A stretch of 64,000 bases of DNA. Origin: JBIKWM01 sp044356305. Lineage in GTDB: Bacteria > Bacteroidota > Bacteroidia > UBA10329. How positions within the stretch are numbered: the stretch's first letter is position 1; each line of letters starts with the position of its first letter. Positions 8,357-16,858 of the stretch are shown piece by piece. The notes beneath the pieces were generated by a model that was given only the letters and a program-made list of their open reading frames with translations, had not been told where the DNA came from and did no database searches. Location: the NCBI GenBank assembly GCA_044356305.1, contig JBIKWM010000016.1, positions 5,112 to 69,111 on the forward strand, written 5' to 3'. The position numbers and the translations under genes were made by a program.

Positions 8357-8646
8357 GGCGGGGGGTGAGGCGAACCAACGAAGATTTTGCCCTCTGATAA
8401 TATATCAGTATCATTGTCAGCATGCACCGCGCGAGTACACACAAAGCCCAGCTCACTTGGTGGGATATGTATGTAAGACGGGTAGATGAGTTGGACAAAG
8501 CCGCGAGTTATAGCCAATGGCAGAAAGACCGCACATATAAACAACATACTGACCAAACCTTAATTGTTAAAATAGAGATAAAAATCATTGAGGTTGGGAA
8601 TAAAGGAAATTCCTTAACTATAATTTTAAATTCGCAAATTTGAATT
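8357..8646. other. Gene-free junction into the AT-rich island
   Basis: No convincing gene is visible in these 290 bases. Composition shifts sharply from GC-rich to AT-rich between about 8390 and 8560. Short open frames exist on both strands, but none shows a family motif. The segment holds the upstream region of the AT-rich two-gene module, and no clean TAnnTTTG promoter was found in it. Confidence 0.5.
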
Positions 8647-9408
8647 GTGGAAGAACAAGGTTATATAGAGGTTAAAATTGATGGAAAGATTGGCAATAAG
8701 CCACTCAAACCCATTGATATTGACATTGCTGAGATAAAAGAAATTATCAGCGATGTGGAAACTTTCTTATATCCTACAAGAAGTGAAAAAGCTGATCGAC
8801 CGCATATTTCCTACAAAATCGAAGAAGGCTCCGCACGTAATTTATTTTATCTACCCATTTCAGGTGTACTTTTATTTAATGGTTTAAGCACTGAAATTAA
8901 CACTAGAGGTAATATTGACTTTCTGGATAATAAGAGAGCGGAAATTATTGATAAATTTCAAAGGAGAGCAGCAGAGAAGAATTTAGAAATTTCTTTTTTT
9001 AGCTCCTCTGCAAAAGAACCAATCTTAAAAATCAATAAGGACACAACTTACTTCAAAATTGCTGCTACTTATATTGAAACAGAGTTTGTTTTATATGGAA
9101 AAATTAATGAAGAAGGTGGAAACAATCCCAATTTTCATCTTTTGACAAAAGAGTATGGAAAATTAGTTGTTAGCGCTTCAGAGCAACAGCTCTTGGAGGG
9201 TGAAAAACGATTATTCAAAGTATATGGAGTCAGAGCAAAAGGCAAACAAAACCTTTCTGACGGAAAACCTTTTGACCTAAAATTGATTGACTACATAACG
9301 TACAATCCAAACTATGACGAGCACAAATTGGATTTGCTAATCGAAAGAGCATCTAAAAATTGGAATGCAATACCTAATGTAGATAACTGGCTCCAACAAA
9401 TTAGATAG
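8647..9408 (+). CDS. Unknown protein paired with a PIN-domain toxin; antitoxin candidate
   Basis: I do not recognise this 253-residue protein. It starts at GTG 8647 with EEQGYIEVKIDGKIG, appears mixed alpha/beta, and has no signal peptide or membrane segment. The codons are AT-rich, unlike the flanking genes, which suggests horizontal acquisition. It lies 7 bases (or 1 base, depending on the start) before a PIN-domain gene with the same composition. The pair therefore has the layout of a VapBC-like module, but the partner is far longer than a usual 70-90 aa antitoxin and shows no obvious DNA-binding motif. The role is inferred from context only. Confidence 0.75.
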   Translation: MEEQGYIEVKIDGKIGNKPLKPIDIDIAEIKEIISDVETFLYPTRSEKADRPHISYKIEEGSARNLFYLPISGVLLFNGLSTEINTRGNIDFLDNKRAEIIDKFQRRAAEKNLEISFFSSSAKEPILKINKDTTYFKIAATYIETEFVLYGKINEEGGNNPNFHLLTKEYGKLVVSASEQQLLEGEKRLFKVYGVRAKGKQNLSDGKPFDLKLIDYITYNPNYDEHKLDLLIERASKNWNAIPNVDNWLQQIR

Positions 9409-9415
9409 GGTGCAA

Positions 9416-9886
9416 ATGGATAGCATTTTATTCGACACATCTTTTTGCATACGCCTGCTCAAAAGCAATGATGATTTGCATCAAAACGCAAAAGACTATT
9501 TTAAATATTTCTTGGAAAGGAAAATTGAGATTTTCCTTTCTTCGATAGTTGTCGCTGAATATTCTGTAAAAGATGACCCAAGCAATCTGCCTTTAGAGTT
9601 TGTAAAGATTATTCCATTTGACTTTTTCGATGGTAAAACTGCAGGCGAATTTCATTCAATATTGCTAAATCATAAATCACAGGTTGCAAACATTGAAAGG
9701 AATGTCATAAAGGATGATTGCAAATTGATGGCACAATTGTTTAATAGAAATATTCAAGGTTATATTACTAAAGACCGCAAATCATTCAGCCAAATTATTG
9801 CCCCTATACAGGCATCGAAAGGTTTTACGATAGAATTACTTGATTTAGAAATTCCATTGAAAGATTTTAAAGGAGAACTATTTTAA
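9416..9886 (+). CDS. PIN-domain protein, VapC-like RNase toxin candidate
   Basis: This 156-residue protein has the PIN layout of four spaced acidic residues. Asp7 lies in ILFDTSFC, Glu48 in SSIVVAEYS, Asp100/101 in VIKDDCKLMAQL, and an Asp near 118 in YITKDRKSF. VapC-type PIN proteins cut tRNA or rRNA and are held by the preceding antitoxin. The ATG at 9416 puts the first catalytic Asp at residue 7, as in typical PIN proteins; a GTG at 9410 is also possible. It is AT-rich like its upstream partner. The domain call is solid; the toxin role is inferred. Confidence 0.85.
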   Translation: MDSILFDTSFCIRLLKSNDDLHQNAKDYFKYFLERKIEIFLSSIVVAEYSVKDDPSNLPLEFVKIIPFDFFDGKTAGEFHSILLNHKSQVANIERNVIKDDCKLMAQLFNRNIQGYITKDRKSFSQIIAPIQASKGFTIELLDLEIPLKDFKGELF

Positions 9887-9915
9887 TCAATCCATCACGC
9901 AAATTAAACCCTCCA

Positions 9916-9936
9916 GCGCTCGCATCTTGCGAGTGC
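9916..9936. repeat. Palindrome at the right edge of the AT-rich island
   Basis: GCGCTCGCA and TGCGAGTGC form a 9-bp stem with one G-T pair and a 3-base loop. It lies 30 bases after the PIN gene, where the composition returns to GC-rich. There is no T-run, so it is a poor terminator. It may be a second REP-like element marking the island boundary. Confidence 0.4.
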
Positions 9937-10115
9937 AATGGCCCTCTCCCTCCTGCATCCGCTCCCATTCCCCTCAAGTCTTCCTAAGAATCACTCGGGC
10001 AGTACTGAAGCAAAAGCCATCTATAGCCACGGTCTAAACCCCGCATCAGCAAGGTTCCATCCGCTCGTGCCAGCCTAACGGTGGCTCAGGCATCGGCAGA
10101 GGGGCCGGGGCCGCG

Positions 10116-11228
10116 TCACTTCAACAGTTCCTCGAGGCGTTTTTCGAGGGCGGGGCCGCGCAGGCCCTTGTCGATGATGTTGCCCTGGCGGTCGAGGAGG
10201 TAGGTCATGGGTATGCCCTCGATGCGGTAGCGGGGCACAAAGCTGCTCTGCCAGAAGTTGAGCTCGGAGCCGTGGGGCCATGTGAGGCCGTCCTTGGCAA
10301 TGGCGGCCACCCATTTGTCCTTGTCCTTGTCGAGGCTCACCCCGTAGATCTCAAAGCCCTTGTCCTTAAAGCGCTGGTACATGCGCACCACGTTGGGGTT
10401 CTCTTGCCGGCACGGGCCGCACCAGCTGGCCCAGAAGTCGATGAGGGTGACCTTGCCCTTGAAATCGGCCAGGGAGATGGGTCTGCCATCGGGGGTGGTG
10501 AGGTCGAGGGCCGGTGCGGGGCTGCCGATGGCGGTGAGCCTGTCGGCCAGCACGCGGGCGTCCTGCTCGGCTATGCGGGCGCTGATCTGGGCCACATAGT
10601 CCTGCCCTGCATGGCCCTTGAGGTTGGCCACCACGGTGCGGTAGAGGTCGATGTTGTGGTCGATGGGGAGGGCCTGCACGGCCGACAGCTGGGCCAGCGA
10701 GGCGGGGTTGGCCTTTATGAAGCCCTCAACGAACCAGCGCTTTGAGCTGTCGATGCGGGCGGCCTCGGCATCGAGGCCCTTGGCTATGGCATCGATGTCC
10801 GGGTCGCCCTGTTTGGCGTAGAACACCTTGCGGAGCGAGTCGAGCCGCTCAAACGCGGTGCGGAAGTGGGTGTCGACCTCTTTGAGCAGGGTGGATCCGG
10901 CCGAACCGCTCACGGTGTAGCTGCGGAAGAAGTCGATGGCGTTCCCATTTACGGTCACCTCCCGGTCCTGTGGGCCCAGGAGGAGGATGACGAAGTTGTT
11001 GGGTGCTATGCGGATGCGGTAGAAGCCCTCGGCCTTCACCTCGTGGCTGAGCTTGAATGCCCCATCGGAGCCGGCCTTGACCGAATCGAGCGGCAGCGCC
11101 TTGGTGGCGGTGAGCTGCTCGAGCACCACATACGAGCCCGATGCGTTGGCTATGGTGCCCTTGATCTGGGTGCCGCCCACGTTGCAGGCCATGAGCATGA
11201 CCGCGGTGAGGAAGAGGGTGTGTTTCAT
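10116..11228 (-). CDS. DUF4369-TlpA thioredoxin-like lipoprotein
   Basis: The 370-residue product has a lipobox-type signal (LTAVMLMAC, lipidated Cys at 15). An N-terminal beta domain of the DUF4369 type follows (about 20-130), then a helical linker, then a TlpA/ResA thioredoxin fold from about 235 with the active site FWASWCGPC. The cis-proline loop GIPMTYLLD is present. Such proteins reduce disulfides in the periplasm, often for cytochrome c maturation. It would be anchored in a membrane facing the periplasm. It lies downstream of gatB on the same strand, but a 65-base gap with GTTAGC-type repeats separates them. The physiological substrate is unknown. Confidence 0.9.
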   Translation of the reverse strand: MKHTLFLTAVMLMACNVGGTQIKGTIANASGSYVVLEQLTATKALPLDSVKAGSDGAFKLSHEVKAEGFYRIRIAPNNFVILLLGPQDREVTVNGNAIDFFRSYTVSGSAGSTLLKEVDTHFRTAFERLDSLRKVFYAKQGDPDIDAIAKGLDAEAARIDSSKRWFVEGFIKANPASLAQLSAVQALPIDHNIDLYRTVVANLKGHAGQDYVAQISARIAEQDARVLADRLTAIGSPAPALDLTTPDGRPISLADFKGKVTLIDFWASWCGPCRQENPNVVRMYQRFKDKGFEIYGVSLDKDKDKWVAAIAKDGLTWPHGSELNFWQSSFVPRYRIEGIPMTYLLDRQGNIIDKGLRGPALEKRLEELLK

Positions 11229-11231
11229 GAG

Positions 11232-11266
11232 GTGAGCTGTTAGCTACTGGCTGTTAGCGGTTAGCA
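11232..11266. repeat. Short GCTGTTAGC-type word repeats
   Basis: Three degenerate copies of GCTGTTAGC/GCGGTTAGC lie between the TlpA-like gene and gatB. The same word family occurs at 7568-7595, 8255-8269 and 40418-40490. Confidence 0.5.
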
Positions 11267-11293
11267 GGAGAGAAAGAGGGAGGGAGAGAGAGG

Positions 11294-12736
11294 TCAGGAG
11301 TCGAGTTTCTGGGTGAGGAGCTGGTTGGTGAGGCGGGGGTCGGCCTTGCCCTTGCTAAGTTTCATCACCTCGCCCATGAAGAGGCCGGTGAGGCCCTTTT
11401 TGCCCGCGCGGTATTCGGCCACCTTGTCGGGCCATTTGGCCAGGGCCTCGTTTACCCATTGCTCCAGCTGTGCCGAGTCACTGTTCTGGATCAGGTCGAG
11501 GCGGGCGGCAATGGTGGCGGGGTCGTCAGCGGTGGTGCACAGCTCGGGGAAAATGCGCTGCGAGGCGGCCGTGTGGCTCACCTGACCCGAGTCGATGAGG
11601 GCAATGAGGGCAGCCATGCGCTGTGCACTGACGGGGAACCGGTCCATGTGCAGGGCATTGGCATTGATGTAGGAGCGGATGTCGCCCGTGAGCCAGTTGG
11701 CGGCTGCCTTGTAGTTGGCGGTGTGGCGCACCATCTCCTCGTAGTAGAGGGCCACGGCCTTGCTGTCGGTGAGCACGGTGGCATCGTACTCGCTCAGGCC
11801 CAGCTCGTGCACATAGCGGTGGTGCAGGGCGTTGGGCAGGGGCGGCATGGCGGCCCTTACGCGGGCTATCCACTCCTCGCTCACTATCACAGGGGGCAGG
11901 TCGGGCTCGGGGAAGTAGCGGTAGTCGTTGGCCATCTCCTTGCTGCGCATCACGAAGGTGGTGCCCGAGTCGGCATCGAAGCTGCGGGTGTCCTGACTGA
12001 TGGCGCGGCCGGCCTCCACCTCGGCTATCTGGCGCTCAATCTCGTAGCTGATGGCGCGGTGCACATTGCGGATGGAGTTCATGTTCTTCACCTCCACCCT
12101 GCGGCCGAACTTGTCGCTGCCCCTGAGGCGCACCGATATGTTGGCATCGCAGCGCAGGCTGCCCTCCTCCATGTTGCCATCGCATATCTCGAGGTGGCGC
12201 ACCAGCTTGCGCACCTCGGTGAGGTAGGCATAGGCCTCATCGGCACTGCGCAGGTCGGGGTGGCTCACCATCTCGAGCAGGGGCACCCCGGCCCGGTTCA
12301 GGTCCACAAGGGTGTTGTCGGGGTCCTGGTCGTGTATGCTCTTGCCCGCGTCCTCCTCCATGTGTATGCGGATAAGGCCTATGTCCTTGCGGGTGCCGTC
12401 ATCGAGCCTGATGCTGATATGGCCCCCGTTGCAGATGGGGGTGGTGTCCTGCGTTATCTGGTAGCCCTTGGGCAGGTCGGCATAGAAGTAGTTCTTGCGG
12501 GCGAAATGGTTCACACGCCTGATCTCGCAACCGCAGGCCAGCCCGAGGCAGATGGCGTGGTCTATCACCTTGCGGTTGGCGCGTGGCAGGGTGCCCGGCA
12601 GGGCCAGGGTCAGGGAGCTCACGTTGGTATTGGGCATGGCCCCGTACTCGGTGCTGTCGGTGCTGTAGGCCTTTGAGCGGGTGAGGAGCTGCATGTGCAC
12701 CTCGAGGCCTATCACCGCTTCGTACTTGTCGTTCAT
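11294..12736 (-). CDS. gatB: Aspartyl/glutamyl-tRNA amidotransferase subunit B
   Basis: The 480-residue product matches GatB along its length. It has the N-terminal YEAVIGLEVHMQL signature, the PKGYQITQ kinase-like core and a C-terminal YqeY-like tail domain. GatB phosphorylates and transamidates Glu-tRNA(Gln) or Asp-tRNA(Asn) as part of GatCAB; gatA and gatC are not in the window. Start choice: an AAGGAG motif directly abuts the ATG at 12748, leaving no spacer, but sits 12 bases before the ATG at 12736. The second is therefore preferred, and it gives the usual MNDKYEAVIG start. It is a rare case here of a recognisable Shine-Dalgarno. Confidence 0.96.
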   Translation of the reverse strand: MNDKYEAVIGLEVHMQLLTRSKAYSTDSTEYGAMPNTNVSSLTLALPGTLPRANRKVIDHAICLGLACGCEIRRVNHFARKNYFYADLPKGYQITQDTTPICNGGHISIRLDDGTRKDIGLIRIHMEEDAGKSIHDQDPDNTLVDLNRAGVPLLEMVSHPDLRSADEAYAYLTEVRKLVRHLEICDGNMEEGSLRCDANISVRLRGSDKFGRRVEVKNMNSIRNVHRAISYEIERQIAEVEAGRAISQDTRSFDADSGTTFVMRSKEMANDYRYFPEPDLPPVIVSEEWIARVRAAMPPLPNALHHRYVHELGLSEYDATVLTDSKAVALYYEEMVRHTANYKAAANWLTGDIRSYINANALHMDRFPVSAQRMAALIALIDSGQVSHTAASQRIFPELCTTADDPATIAARLDLIQNSDSAQLEQWVNEALAKWPDKVAEYRAGKKGLTGLFMGEVMKLSKGKADPRLTNQLLTQKLDS

Positions 12737-12815
12737 CACTGAGAGCATCTCCTTTTCAGAGAAGGTGCAAAGGTGGGGGGAAATGAGGTTCTGATACCTG
12801 AGGATGGTAGATGGT

Positions 12816-13163
12816 TCATTCCGGGATCAACATGCTGTCGGGGTCCATGGCCGTTGGGAAGAAGTCAACAACAGCCACCTGCCCATCGGCTTCGTTCACA
12901 TGGTAGATGATCTTGAGCTGAAATATGCGCGTCTGATTGAAGATCACAGACCTGAGAGGCTTACCATTGAAGGGAACGATCGGCTCCGAGCGGCCGCGAT
13001 CAGGGAATGTTGCGAGCGAGAGCACCATTTCCCCTATGAGTCTATCAATCTCCACAACCCTCTCAAAACTGAAGTTTCTTGCCAGATAGGGCAGGATCAC
13101 CTCGGTATATCGTGTATCAGCCGTGGGGGCTATCAGTACCGTGTACCGTTTGCTCTGAGCCAT
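12816..13163 (-). CDS. ParE/RelE-family toxin
   Basis: This 115-residue basic protein has the RelE/ParE fold pattern: an N-terminal strand and helix, then GKPLRSVIFNQTRIFQLKIIYHV, whose central arginine and C-terminal strands are typical of plasmid-stabilisation toxins. Such toxins either cut mRNA on the ribosome or poison gyrase; sequence does not separate the two. Its ATG lies 31 bases inside the antitoxin gene, a strong coupling sign. The C-terminal 15 residues run on beyond the core fold. Confidence 0.82.
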   Translation of the reverse strand: MAQSKRYTVLIAPTADTRYTEVILPYLARNFSFERVVEIDRLIGEMVLSLATFPDRGRSEPIVPFNGKPLRSVIFNQTRIFQLKIIYHVNEADGQVAVVDFFPTAMDPDSMLIPE

Positions 13164-13357
13164 GCCTCAGCCTTTGCCCGATGTTCGCTGATATCGATCC
13201 CCTCGCCACGCTCCACCTCAGCCATGGCCCTATCAATGCGGGCCTTGGTTTCAACAGATGCGAGCAGGCGGTCCACCTCATCGAGCAGATGTGCATCGTC
13301 AATCAACATGATCCTATCGGCCAATTGTTGCCTCCGCTGCGGTGTGGCGTTGTTCAT
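13133..13357 (-). CDS. Antitoxin of the ParE/RelE-type pair
   Basis: The 74-residue acidic-helical protein begins with MNNATPQRRQQLADRIM. Its C-terminal part, RGEGIDISEHRAKAEAWL, resembles the addiction-module antitoxin tail that wraps the toxin. The ATG at 13357 is used; an in-frame TTG at 13375 is less likely. It precedes and overlaps the toxin, the canonical antitoxin-first order. The N-terminus is expected to dimerise and bind its own promoter, but no clear ribbon-helix-helix consensus was identified. Confidence 0.78.
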   Translation of the reverse strand: MNNATPQRRQQLADRIMLIDDAHLLDEVDRLLASVETKARIDRAMAEVERGEGIDISEHRAKAEAWLRANGTRY

Positions 13358-13457
13358 GGTGCAATTTCCAGCCAAAGTTAATCGATTGCCCTTGCAGGCC
13401 CGGCATACGTTGGGGTAACGTCCTCACTCCCAGCAAAGGCGGCCTTGACCGGCCCGC

Positions 13458-14414
13458 TCACTCCTCCACAAAAACACCCATACGGCTGTACCTGTCTATG
13501 CGCCTGTTGATGCGCTCATCGGCATCCATGTTGCACAGGCGGGTGAGGTGCTTCTTCACCTCCTTGCGCACGTTTGCAAATCCGGCCTCGTGATCGAGGT
13601 GAATACCTCCGACCGGTTCGGGAATGATCCCGTCAATCAGATTCTGCTCCAGCATATCGTGGGCGGTGAGTTTGAGGGCCTCGGCTGCCTTGGCCTTGAA
13701 ATCCCAACTGCGCCATAGGATGCTTGAACAACTCTCGGGCGATATGACGCTGTACCAGGTGTTCTCGAGCATGAACACCTTATCGCCAATGCCTATGCCG
13801 AGTGCCCCGCCCGAGGCCCCTTCACCGATGATGATGCAGATGACCGGCACCTTGAGGCTGACCATCTCTATCAGGTTGCGGGCTATGGCCTCGCCCTGCC
13901 CCCGTTCTTCGGCCTCGAGGCCCGGGTGTGCTCCCGGGGTATCAATCAGGGTGATGATGGGGCGGTTGAACTTTTCGGCCAATTTCATCAGACGCAGCGC
14001 CTTGCGGTAACCCTCGGGGTTTGCCATCCCGAAGCTGCGGTACACGCGCATCTTGGCATTGATGCCCTTCTGCGTGCCGATGAACATGACCGGCTTGCCA
14101 TCAAAATTGCCGAAACCGCCCACCATGGCCTTATCGTCCTTCACGTTGCGGTCGCCATGCAGTTCCATGAAAGTGCCATCGCTCAGGGCGTTGATATGGG
14201 CCAGCACATAAGGCCTGTCGGGGTGACGGCTCACCTGCACCCTCTGCCATGGCGTAAGGTTGGCGTAGATCTCCTTTCTGCGCACCTCCATCCTTTCCTG
14301 CAGCTCGGCCATGGCCTTGGTCATGTCCACTTTGCCCTTCTCATGCGTGGCGCGGGCCTTTTCGAGCTGGTCGTTCAGTTCCTTCAGGTCGCTCTCAAAA
14401 TCGAGGAATGTCAT
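13458..14414 (-). CDS. accA: Acetyl-CoA carboxylase carboxyltransferase subunit alpha
   Basis: The 318-residue product is full length for AccA. The N-terminal coiled helix (FESDLKELNDQLEKARATHE) is followed by the crotonase-like carboxyltransferase core. The core contains GFGNFDGKPVMFIGTQKG, the TLIDTPGAHPGLEAEERGQ loop and the oxyanion-hole region GEGASGGALGIG. With AccD it moves the carboxyl group from biotin to acetyl-CoA, the first step of fatty-acid synthesis. accD, accB and accC are not in the window. TACTTTCG about 30 bases upstream is a promoter candidate (one mismatch). It is monocistronic as far as seen. Confidence 0.97.
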   Translation of the reverse strand: MTFLDFESDLKELNDQLEKARATHEKGKVDMTKAMAELQERMEVRRKEIYANLTPWQRVQVSRHPDRPYVLAHINALSDGTFMELHGDRNVKDDKAMVGGFGNFDGKPVMFIGTQKGINAKMRVYRSFGMANPEGYRKALRLMKLAEKFNRPIITLIDTPGAHPGLEAEERGQGEAIARNLIEMVSLKVPVICIIIGEGASGGALGIGIGDKVFMLENTWYSVISPESCSSILWRSWDFKAKAAEALKLTAHDMLEQNLIDGIIPEPVGGIHLDHEAGFANVRKEVKKHLTRLCNMDADERINRRIDRYSRMGVFVEE

Positions 14415-14557
14415 GGGCCACGATATTTAGGGGGATGCGAAAGTAGGATGGGCTGACACGAAGTACGAATTCCATCCGTGAATTCCGAATGAGCAGTATC
14501 ATGCAGATCACGGGTGCCGAGGAACAAACCGGAAAGAGCCTGGGCTGCCCTGAGCGC

Positions 14558-15184
14558 TCAATCGCCCAATATCCTCAATCGCCCCGACCGCGACATAAGT
14601 CCCGGATTGATGCCCGGTATCCCTTCGGGAATGGCAAAACCGATATCGCGGTAATAATCGACCCAGACAGGGAAGTATTGTCCGGTGGCTGGGTCTTTGA
14701 AAGTCATGGGGGCCGATGGGAAAACCTCGATGCCACCATTGGCCTCGCGGTAGGCCACCTGTATGAGTTCGCTGCAATACCAACGGCCGTTATCGGGCAT
14801 AAAGGGGTCATCGTATGGTTCGCCCACACGGGCCTTTGCGAAGGCTGCGGCCGCCTGTGCCAGAGTGCTGTCAGTCATTCGGCCCACGGCATACACCGGT
14901 ACACCCTTCTTCTGGGTGGCACGCGCCATGAAAGTGCCTACGCCATTCATCTGCACCCGCTGGCCGATAGCCTCTACCACTGCCAGGGTATCGGCACTCT
15001 GCACCACCAGGGCACAATGGGCGAAATCGCGGCCTCCATGGCCCTCGGTCACCTTGCGGATGGCCTCGCAAAGGGGGCCACAGTCGATGTCCTCAAACAA
15101 GATGTCGCCCTGGCGCAGGGCAGGCTGAGGCACGCCATGCAGCGGCAGCATAACAAGCAGCAGCAGAAATGTACGAGGGCTCAT
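14558..15184 (-). CDS. YiiX/YebB-like permuted papain-fold (NlpC/P60-type) amidase
   Basis: The 208-residue exported protein has a signal peptide (MSPRTFLLLLVMLPLHG). LRQGDILFEDI, FAHCALV, VGEPYDDPF and the catalytic WYCSELIQ follow. This order, with His before Cys, is that of circularly permuted NlpC/P60 enzymes of the YiiX/YaeF type, which cleave peptidoglycan stem peptides or lipid-linked amides. The substrate is unknown. Its ATGA overlaps the stop of the DUF4199 gene by 4 bases, so it is the third gene of a tight operon. Confidence 0.85.
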   Translation of the reverse strand: MSPRTFLLLLVMLPLHGVPQPALRQGDILFEDIDCGPLCEAIRKVTEGHGGRDFAHCALVVQSADTLAVVEAIGQRVQMNGVGTFMARATQKKGVPVYAVGRMTDSTLAQAAAAFAKARVGEPYDDPFMPDNGRWYCSELIQVAYREANGGIEVFPSAPMTFKDPATGQYFPVWVDYYRDIGFAIPEGIPGINPGLMSRSGRLRILGD

Positions 15185-15666
15185 TTGCGCATCATGAGCG
15201 CGCTGCCCACACTGCTCAGGAATGCCGTGATGGCGCAGCCCAACAGCACAAACGTGCTATGAAACACGGGCGAGTAGATGAACTGGGCCGAAGTGATCCT
15301 GCGGGTGCGCTCATCGGCTGTAATGCCGCTGGCGTCAAGCGCCTGTGTCAGTTCCAACATCCGGCTCTCAATATGGCCCTGGGCCATGAAGCGGATGATG
15401 AGGTAGGTGGCCAGACCGAGGAGAACCGCTGCGGGTGCCCCGGCTTTCATCCCATTGCGGATATTGGCCACAAAATCGGGTCTGATAAGGCCCTGACGCA
15501 CGCATATCCATTGATGCAAGGGCACCAGCACCAGCACCGCGGCCATGTTGGTCAGCATGGTGTATTTGACCACCGCTGTGAGGTTGCTGCCATTGAGCAC
15601 AAAAAGCACATCAATCACCGAAGCAATGGCCACGGCTCCCACAAGGGTCCAGAGCTGGCGGGTCAT
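15181..15666 (-). CDS. DUF4199-like four-helix membrane protein
   Basis: The 161-residue protein has four hydrophobic segments (about 5-25, 35-55, 72-92 and 130-155) and resembles the Bacteroidota DUF4199 family, whose function is unknown. The ATG at 15666 is chosen because it begins the first helix and lies 1 base after the upstream stop; longer frames only extend into that gene. It is the middle gene of the 16174-14558 operon. Confidence 0.7.
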   Translation of the reverse strand: MTRQLWTLVGAVAIASVIDVLFVLNGSNLTAVVKYTMLTNMAAVLVLVPLHQWICVRQGLIRPDFVANIRNGMKAGAPAAVLLGLATYLIIRFMAQGHIESRMLELTQALDASGITADERTRRITSAQFIYSPVFHSTFVLLGCAITAFLSSVGSALMMRK

Positions 15667-15667
15667 G

Positions 15668-16174
15668 TCAGGCGCGGGCCAGCTGCGGCACTCTGCGCTC
15701 GGCCAATTGCCAAGCACCGAAAAGGGCGAGGCTGAAGAACAGGTCGCCCAGCAAGGAGTTGCGGTAAAACGGCACCCCGGCAGTGTAGGCCTGCATCAGC
15801 CCAGAGAGGTCCTTCGTGTACTGTGGTATATCGAGCCACGAGGCGGCATTGGTCAACAGGAAGAACAGCACACTTGCCACCACTGCACCGCCCAGCGCCT
15901 TGACCACGCCCGAATCGGGGCCCACGAGCCGACCGATACCCACCGTGGCCGCCAGACCGAGATACACGGCCCACATGCTGGGGTGGAATCCGATGAAAAG
16001 GTCGCTGACCAGCATGATGCCGAACGGAACGGCCACGGCCATCCAACGCTGTGCGAACATGGCCCCACCGAAAAGTGCGATGGCCGCCACAGGCGACACA
16101 TTGGGGGGCAAAACACCGGCAACGCGCAAAGCGGCCACAACCAGCAACAGGGCTACAAGGGTCAGGTCTCTCAT
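15668..16174 (-). CDS. DUF6580-like small integral membrane protein
   Basis: The 168-residue protein has five or six hydrophobic helices. Motifs such as VSPVAAIALFGGAMF, VSDLFIGFH and FYRNSLLGDLFFSLALFG match the DUF6580/ECF-transporter-like family, often annotated as a putative transport protein. The ATG at 16174 is used rather than an upstream TTG. It leads a three-gene operon with the DUF4199-like protein and the YiiX-like amidase, with gaps of 1 base and an overlap of 4. The substrate is unknown. Confidence 0.8.
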   Translation of the reverse strand: MRDLTLVALLLVVAALRVAGVLPPNVSPVAAIALFGGAMFAQRWMAVAVPFGIMLVSDLFIGFHPSMWAVYLGLAATVGIGRLVGPDSGVVKALGGAVVASVLFFLLTNAASWLDIPQYTKDLSGLMQAYTAGVPFYRNSLLGDLFFSLALFGAWQLAERRVPQLARA

Positions 16175-16194
16175 GGTCAATTTTTGGAGCTGCG

Positions 16195-16202
16195 CAAATA
16201 TA
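16195..16202 (-). promoter_or_regulatory. -7 element of the DUF6580 operon
   Basis: TATATTTG on the reverse strand is a perfect TAnnTTTG, 20 bases before the ATG at 16174. A CTG about 21 bases further upstream is the best -33 candidate. Confidence 0.5.
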
Positions 16203-16211
16203 GACCCCGAT

Positions 16212-16853
16212 TCAGGGGTTGTTCAGCCCGGCATCGCGCAGCACATCGAGCAGCTCGCTCAGCATCATGGCTGTGGCGCCCCATACCACGTGTCCCTTTA
16301 CATCAAAGTACGGGGCCTTGAGGCGGTACCCGTTGCGGAGCGGTATCTCCGTCTCGGCCACTATGTCGGGGCGCAGGAAATGAGCGAGCGGCACCTCGAG
16401 CATTTCCTTCACCTCACGCACATCAGGTGTAAGAGCGGGCCGCTCTGACATCAACCCCACAAACGGATGTACCATGAAATTGCTGGCGGGTATGTACAGT
16501 TCTGTGAGGCGTCCGATCACTTCCACCCCATCCGGATGGATTCCAACCTCCTCGTGCGCCTCGCGCAGGGCGGTGGCCTCCAGATCCGGATCGATATCCT
16601 CCACGCGGCCGCCCGGAAAACTCACCTGCCCGCTGTGCGCGCCATCGTAGTCGGGCCGCTTGATGAGCACCGTGGAAGGAACATCCCCGAAGGGATAAAT
16701 GGCTATGAGCACCGCGCTCTGCCGCACATCAGCGCGCTGATGACCGAATAACTTGGGGTCGAGCCTGAAGCTGCTGGCCATGCGGAACTGTGCCTCAGGG
16801 CCAGGCAAAGGGAGGCCGAGACGGTGCCTCAACCGTGTGGCAAAAGCCTGCAT
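16212..16853 (-). CDS. Nudix hydrolase, CoA-pyrophosphatase type
   Basis: The 213-residue protein has the coenzyme-A-type Nudix region. SGQVSFPGGRVEDID leads into LEATALREAHEEVGI, which fits GX5EX7REUXEEXGU with the expected D/E extension. It is similar in length to NudL/YeaB, which cuts CoA to phosphopantetheine and 3',5'-ADP. A longer frame starts at a TTG. The ATG at 16853 is chosen because a perfect TACCTTTG ends 5 bases upstream. It is divergent from the transglutaminase-like gene, with 47 bases between starts. Confidence 0.9.
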   Translation of the reverse strand: MQAFATRLRHRLGLPLPGPEAQFRMASSFRLDPKLFGHQRADVRQSAVLIAIYPFGDVPSTVLIKRPDYDGAHSGQVSFPGGRVEDIDPDLEATALREAHEEVGIHPDGVEVIGRLTELYIPASNFMVHPFVGLMSERPALTPDVREVKEMLEVPLAHFLRPDIVAETEIPLRNGYRLKAPYFDVKGHVVWGATAMMLSELLDVLRDAGLNNP

Positions 16854-16858
16854 GGCGG

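Noticed and set aside
7596..8498. Long open frames on both strands through the 42-bp array
   Set aside because: They stay open only because the unit is a multiple of three without stops. No start context, signal or family motif supports a protein, and both strands are equally open.
8401..8646. Small plus-strand frame after the REP-like element
   Set aside because: It crosses the composition break, has no motif and no promoter, and is probably non-coding junction DNA.
11459..12676. 405-codon frame antisense to gatB
   Set aside because: It is the complement of a highly conserved gene, with skewed low-complexity composition (V, G, A and H rich). High GC makes such shadows common.
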